Notes under the pieces: model-generated
Database searches by the model: none
Told to the model about the DNA's origin: nothing
Seen by the model: the letters and a program-made list of their open reading frames with translations, nothing else
Made by a program: the position numbers and the translations under genes
Shown here: piece after piece, positions 61,500-64,000 of the stretch
Position numbering within the stretch: position 1 is the stretch's first letter
Layout of the letters: every line of letters starts with the position of its first letter
Assembly: GCA_964643575.1 (NCBI GenBank)
Contig: CAZXTD010000001.1
Span: forward strand, 1-64,000
Length of the DNA stretch: 64,000 nt
Origin: Glaciecola sp964643575
GTDB lineage: Bacteria > Pseudomonadota > Gammaproteobacteria > Enterobacterales > Alteromonadaceae
Reading direction: 5' to 3'

Positions 61500-63254
61500 T
61501 TAATCAACCGATTCTTTTTGGCTGCTAGGCTTTATTATTTCAGACTCACTACCATTATCCGACTGAGCATTACCCGGTTGTGACTTATTTTTGTCACCCG
61601 CGCTTGCGCCGAGACTACTCGTTACAACAGGTTCAGCATTAGCAGAGCCTGCTTTTACTTTGGCAACATATTCGTCTAACTTACTCTTGGACTCATTGCC
61701 AAACAATATTTCACATGCTTCTACAATGCCTTTGGTATCGATAATGTCTGTTTTACGCAGTACCATTTCAATTTTTGAACGACGACGTAAAAAGTCCTCT
61801 AATTTCGTAATCATCTCTCGACGCGCGGCATAATGTACTTCGGCTCGCAAATACTCTGCATTTTCGAGCAGTTGTTCGGCTTGGCTTGGGTCACGCTGAA
61901 TTTCATCCAAAATTTGTAAAGCATGAATGTCGTAGCGGCGCCACAAACGTGTCGTTAATTTCTCGGAAGAATATGCCGGTGTCATGGCGTCTAAATTAAT
62001 TAATTTAGCGCGATATTCAAATTCAGCTTTTATTCTGTCGTCCGACTCGCCATACCAAATAGCATCTTCAAACGGTAAGTCGATACCTAACGACTTGATG
62101 ATTTGACTAATTTCTTCACCCACATTAATACAGTCGGTTAATTTGCCGCCAAAAATGCTCAAATATTGGTCTTGTTTATTTACATCAATCGCATGTTTAC
62201 GAGACAAAGCAACCCAATCAGCATTGCCATCCTGCCCTTTAACGGCGAGGGGTCTCACTCCGCAGCGCTCTGATATTATATCGTCTCGCGTTAATTTTGG
62301 CGTAATGTCGAGTAAGGCATTTACGTTATCTAAAATAAAATCACGGTCGTCTTCAGTGACAAAGGTGTCGGGGTTTTCGACTTTATCGTCGGTGGTACCG
62401 ATGCATGTTTTTTGTCCCATTGGGATGACAAAAAACAAACGCCCGTCGGAGGCAAAAAAGGCGAGAACTTTGTCTACTTTAGTCAGCTTATTAACAATGA
62501 GGTGCACGCCTTTAGAAAAAAGGTGTTGGTGCTCTGTAGTTTGGTCATTTGCCTCGTTGTAGGTGTCTACTTTAGGCCCACAAGCATTAATAATAGCTTT
62601 AGAGCGAATACTCAGTGTCTCGCCGTTAAGCTCGTTTTTAGCCTCTGTGACCCATTGCCCGTTTGATCTTTTGCTGTCCGTTGCACTTACATAATTTGCC
62701 ACTACAGCGCCGTTGTCCATTGATGAGCGAATAAAATTAAACACAAAACGGGCATCGTTATCATGTAAAAACGCGTCTGAATATTCAAAGCCACCTTGTG
62801 CGTTACTAACGTCGATAACAGGTTCGAGTTGTTTTATTTCTTTTGAGCTTAAAAATTTGGGCATTTGCGTAAAAAAGCGCCCCATTAACCAGTAGGTCAA
62901 TGTGCCCATATAAACAAACCAAGCCGGAAAACGAAAACCTTTTTGCAAGGTGGTCAAAAACCTGATTTCTTGCACAGTTGAAGGGTAACTGCGCATTAAA
63001 TGGTTACGACTTTTACACAGCTTATTCACTAAAAAATACTCGTGATTTTCTAAATACTTAATGCCGCCCCAAGCCAAATTAGACGAATTGGAAGATGTTT
63101 GCCCAGCAAAGTCGCCTTTGTCAATTAACGCCACTTTAAGACCTTTACGCGCCAGTGCCGCGGCAGATACCGCACCGTTTATTCCAGCACCGAGTATCAG
63201 CACATCAAATTCTTGGTCGTCGAGTTTGTTAATGTTTGTTTCGCGCAGTAGCAT
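61500..63254 (-). CDS. glpD: Aerobic glycerol-3-phosphate dehydrogenase
   Basis: 584-residue FAD enzyme oxidising sn-glycerol-3-phosphate to dihydroxyacetone phosphate at the membrane. FAD loop FDVLILGAGINGAVSAAALA (about 17-36), VALIDKGDFAGQTSSNSSNLAWGGIKYL, KGVHLIVNKL, IPMGQKTCIGTTDDKV, and SIFGGKLTDC are family motifs. The C-terminus carries an extra hydrophilic, Ser/Asn/Lys-rich tail of about 50 residues (KAGSANAEPVVTSSLGASAG onwards) not usual in E. coli GlpD (501 residues). It is divergent from glpK across 302 bp, consistent with joint control by a GlpR-type regulator not in the window. Confidence 0.94.
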   Translation of the reverse strand: MLLRETNINKLDDQEFDVLILGAGINGAVSAAALARKGLKVALIDKGDFAGQTSSNSSNLAWGGIKYLENHEYFLVNKLCKSRNHLMRSYPSTVQEIRFLTTLQKGFRFPAWFVYMGTLTYWLMGRFFTQMPKFLSSKEIKQLEPVIDVSNAQGGFEYSDAFLHDNDARFVFNFIRSSMDNGAVVANYVSATDSKRSNGQWVTEAKNELNGETLSIRSKAIINACGPKVDTYNEANDQTTEHQHLFSKGVHLIVNKLTKVDKVLAFFASDGRLFFVIPMGQKTCIGTTDDKVENPDTFVTEDDRDFILDNVNALLDITPKLTRDDIISERCGVRPLAVKGQDGNADWVALSRKHAIDVNKQDQYLSIFGGKLTDCINVGEEISQIIKSLGIDLPFEDAIWYGESDDRIKAEFEYRAKLINLDAMTPAYSSEKLTTRLWRRYDIHALQILDEIQRDPSQAEQLLENAEYLRAEVHYAARREMITKLEDFLRRRSKIEMVLRKTDIIDTKGIVEACEILFGNESKSKLDEYVAKVKAGSANAEPVVTSSLGASAGDKNKSQPGNAQSDNGSESEIIKPSSQKESVD

Positions 63255-63556
63255 GCAAATTTTCCATTGACTTAATTTATATGATAAATAGTATATTAAC
63301 CAAATTAGTTAAAAAATGCCAAGTTTTAAGACAAGACGAAAGCCGTTTGTTGTCATCATGTGTTGTTTAAAATTAACACTTGGTTATTTTTAATGCATTT
63401 TATCAAGTAAGTATTAATATTTGTGACTTAAATTCACTTAAACAAAACCTTAAATAACTCTGTAAGTATTACTTAAACACAAGGTTATTTTAAGCCTTGC
63501 GATACGAGGCAAAAAGCTGGCAAACTGACCAATACAATAATAAAACGGGATTAAGC
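63255..63556. promoter_or_regulatory. Divergent glpD-glpK control region
   Basis: 302 bp, very AT-rich. It holds an incomplete palindrome TAAGTATTACTTA (63463-63475) and a related GTAAGTATTAA upstream near 63409, which may be regulator sites. No recognisable -35/-10 consensus. Confidence 0.35.
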
Positions 63557-64000
63557 ATGAGTAAAATAGGCATTTTATCTATCGACCAAGGAACAACTTC
63601 CAGCCGTGCTATCGTATTTGCACCTAATGGCAGTCAAATAAGTAATTCACAAAAAGAATTTACACAACACTACCCTGCAAACGGATGGGTAGAGCACGAC
63701 CCAGAAGAGATCTGGTCGAGCACGCTAGATGTCTGTAAAACTGCTATAAAAGAGTCCCAAAATAAAGATATTGAAATTGCTTGTATTGGCATTACTAACC
63801 AACGCGAAACAACCTTAGTATGGAACAGAGAGACCGGTAAAGCCATCTACCCTGCCATCGTATGGCAAGACCGACGCACTGCCCAGTTTTGTGACAGCAT
63901 TCGAGACCAACAAGAAGAAGTAAGAGCCAAGACAGGATTGCTATTGGACCCTTACTTTTCTGCTAGCAAAATTAAATGGATACTCGATGAAGTTGAAGGT
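63557..64000 (+). CDS. glpK: Glycerol kinase, 5' part only
   Basis: The first 148 codons, running off the window end. Phosphorylates glycerol. FGGY motif KIGILSIDQGTTSSRAIVFA at the N-terminus (phosphate loop DQGTTS), then GWVEHDPEEIWSSTLDVC, IGITNQRETTLVWNRETGKA and IVWQDRRTAQFCD are textbook GlpK. ATG at 63557-63559 with GGGA in front. It pairs with the divergent GlpD to feed glycerol into triose phosphates. Confidence 0.95.
   Translation, partial: MSKIGILSIDQGTTSSRAIVFAPNGSQISNSQKEFTQHYPANGWVEHDPEEIWSSTLDVCKTAIKESQNKDIEIACIGITNQRETTLVWNRETGKAIYPAIVWQDRRTAQFCDSIRDQQEEVRAKTGLLLDPYFSASKIKWILDEVEG

Overview
The window reads as chromosome from a marine, algal-polysaccharide-degrading gammaproteobacterium of the Alteromonadales type (Alteromonas, Paraglaciecola or Catenovulum-like; inferred from gene content, AT-rich intergenic DNA and protein style, not from a marker gene). 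I see no rRNA, tRNA, CRISPR array, intact insertion sequence or prophage.

1-31.7 kb is one large catabolic island, best explained as an ulvan and rhamnose utilisation locus. Surface and periplasmic functions are two TonB-dependent receptors (1-2124, cut by the window edge; 25907-28954), a PL25-type ulvan lyase (6452-7945), a GH105 unsaturated uronyl hydrolase (5163-6401), two S1 sulfatases (2631-4079, 8034-9452), a GH106 and a GH78 alpha-L-rhamnosidase (9705-12995, 29314-31680), and a ThuA / sugar-isomerase-like / GMC-oxidoreductase set that may be a 3-keto-glycoside side branch. Cytoplasmic functions are KduI and KduD for the unsaturated uronate product, and RhaB, an NCS1-type permease, RhaI and the fused RhaEW for rhamnose. 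A DeoR-family regulator sits between the two halves. Upstream of most of its transcription units I find the same signal: TCA (or TGA) triplets repeated every 10 bp in AT-rich DNA. I propose this as the operator of the DeoR protein and the most notable find of the window.

31.7-37.6 kb holds a 49-residue DUF3149 membrane protein, a single-heme DUF3365 protein, a sigma-54 activator with a Cys-rich PAS domain, a His-rich TonB-dependent receptor started by TTG, and a CDF metal transporter.

37.7-46.8 kb is a compact xylan locus: a LacI regulator, GH10 xylanase, GPH/MFS symporter and GH43_11 beta-xylosidase (stops and starts almost touching), then a PEP-CTERM-like protein and a modular GH8 enzyme. 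The perfect palindrome TGTTAGCGCTAACA precedes both transcription units.

47-53.5 kb contains a GGDEF protein and genes like the Vibrio Zrg zinc-acquisition system: an ABC ATPase/permease pair, two DUF3299 proteins flanking an unknown protein, a MerC-domain protein, and a DUF2796 (ZrgA-like) protein with a near-consensus Zur box upstream.

53.6-64 kb is mostly housekeeping: PhoX-like DUF839 protein, TPR protein, Atm1-type ABC exporter, DUF3820, MobA, class II DAHP synthase, BtuD-like ATPase, GlpD and, divergent and cut by the window end, GlpK. Three copies of a 95-115 bp inverted-repeat (MITE/REP-like) element lie between genes at 52.1, 56.0 and 59.1 kb.
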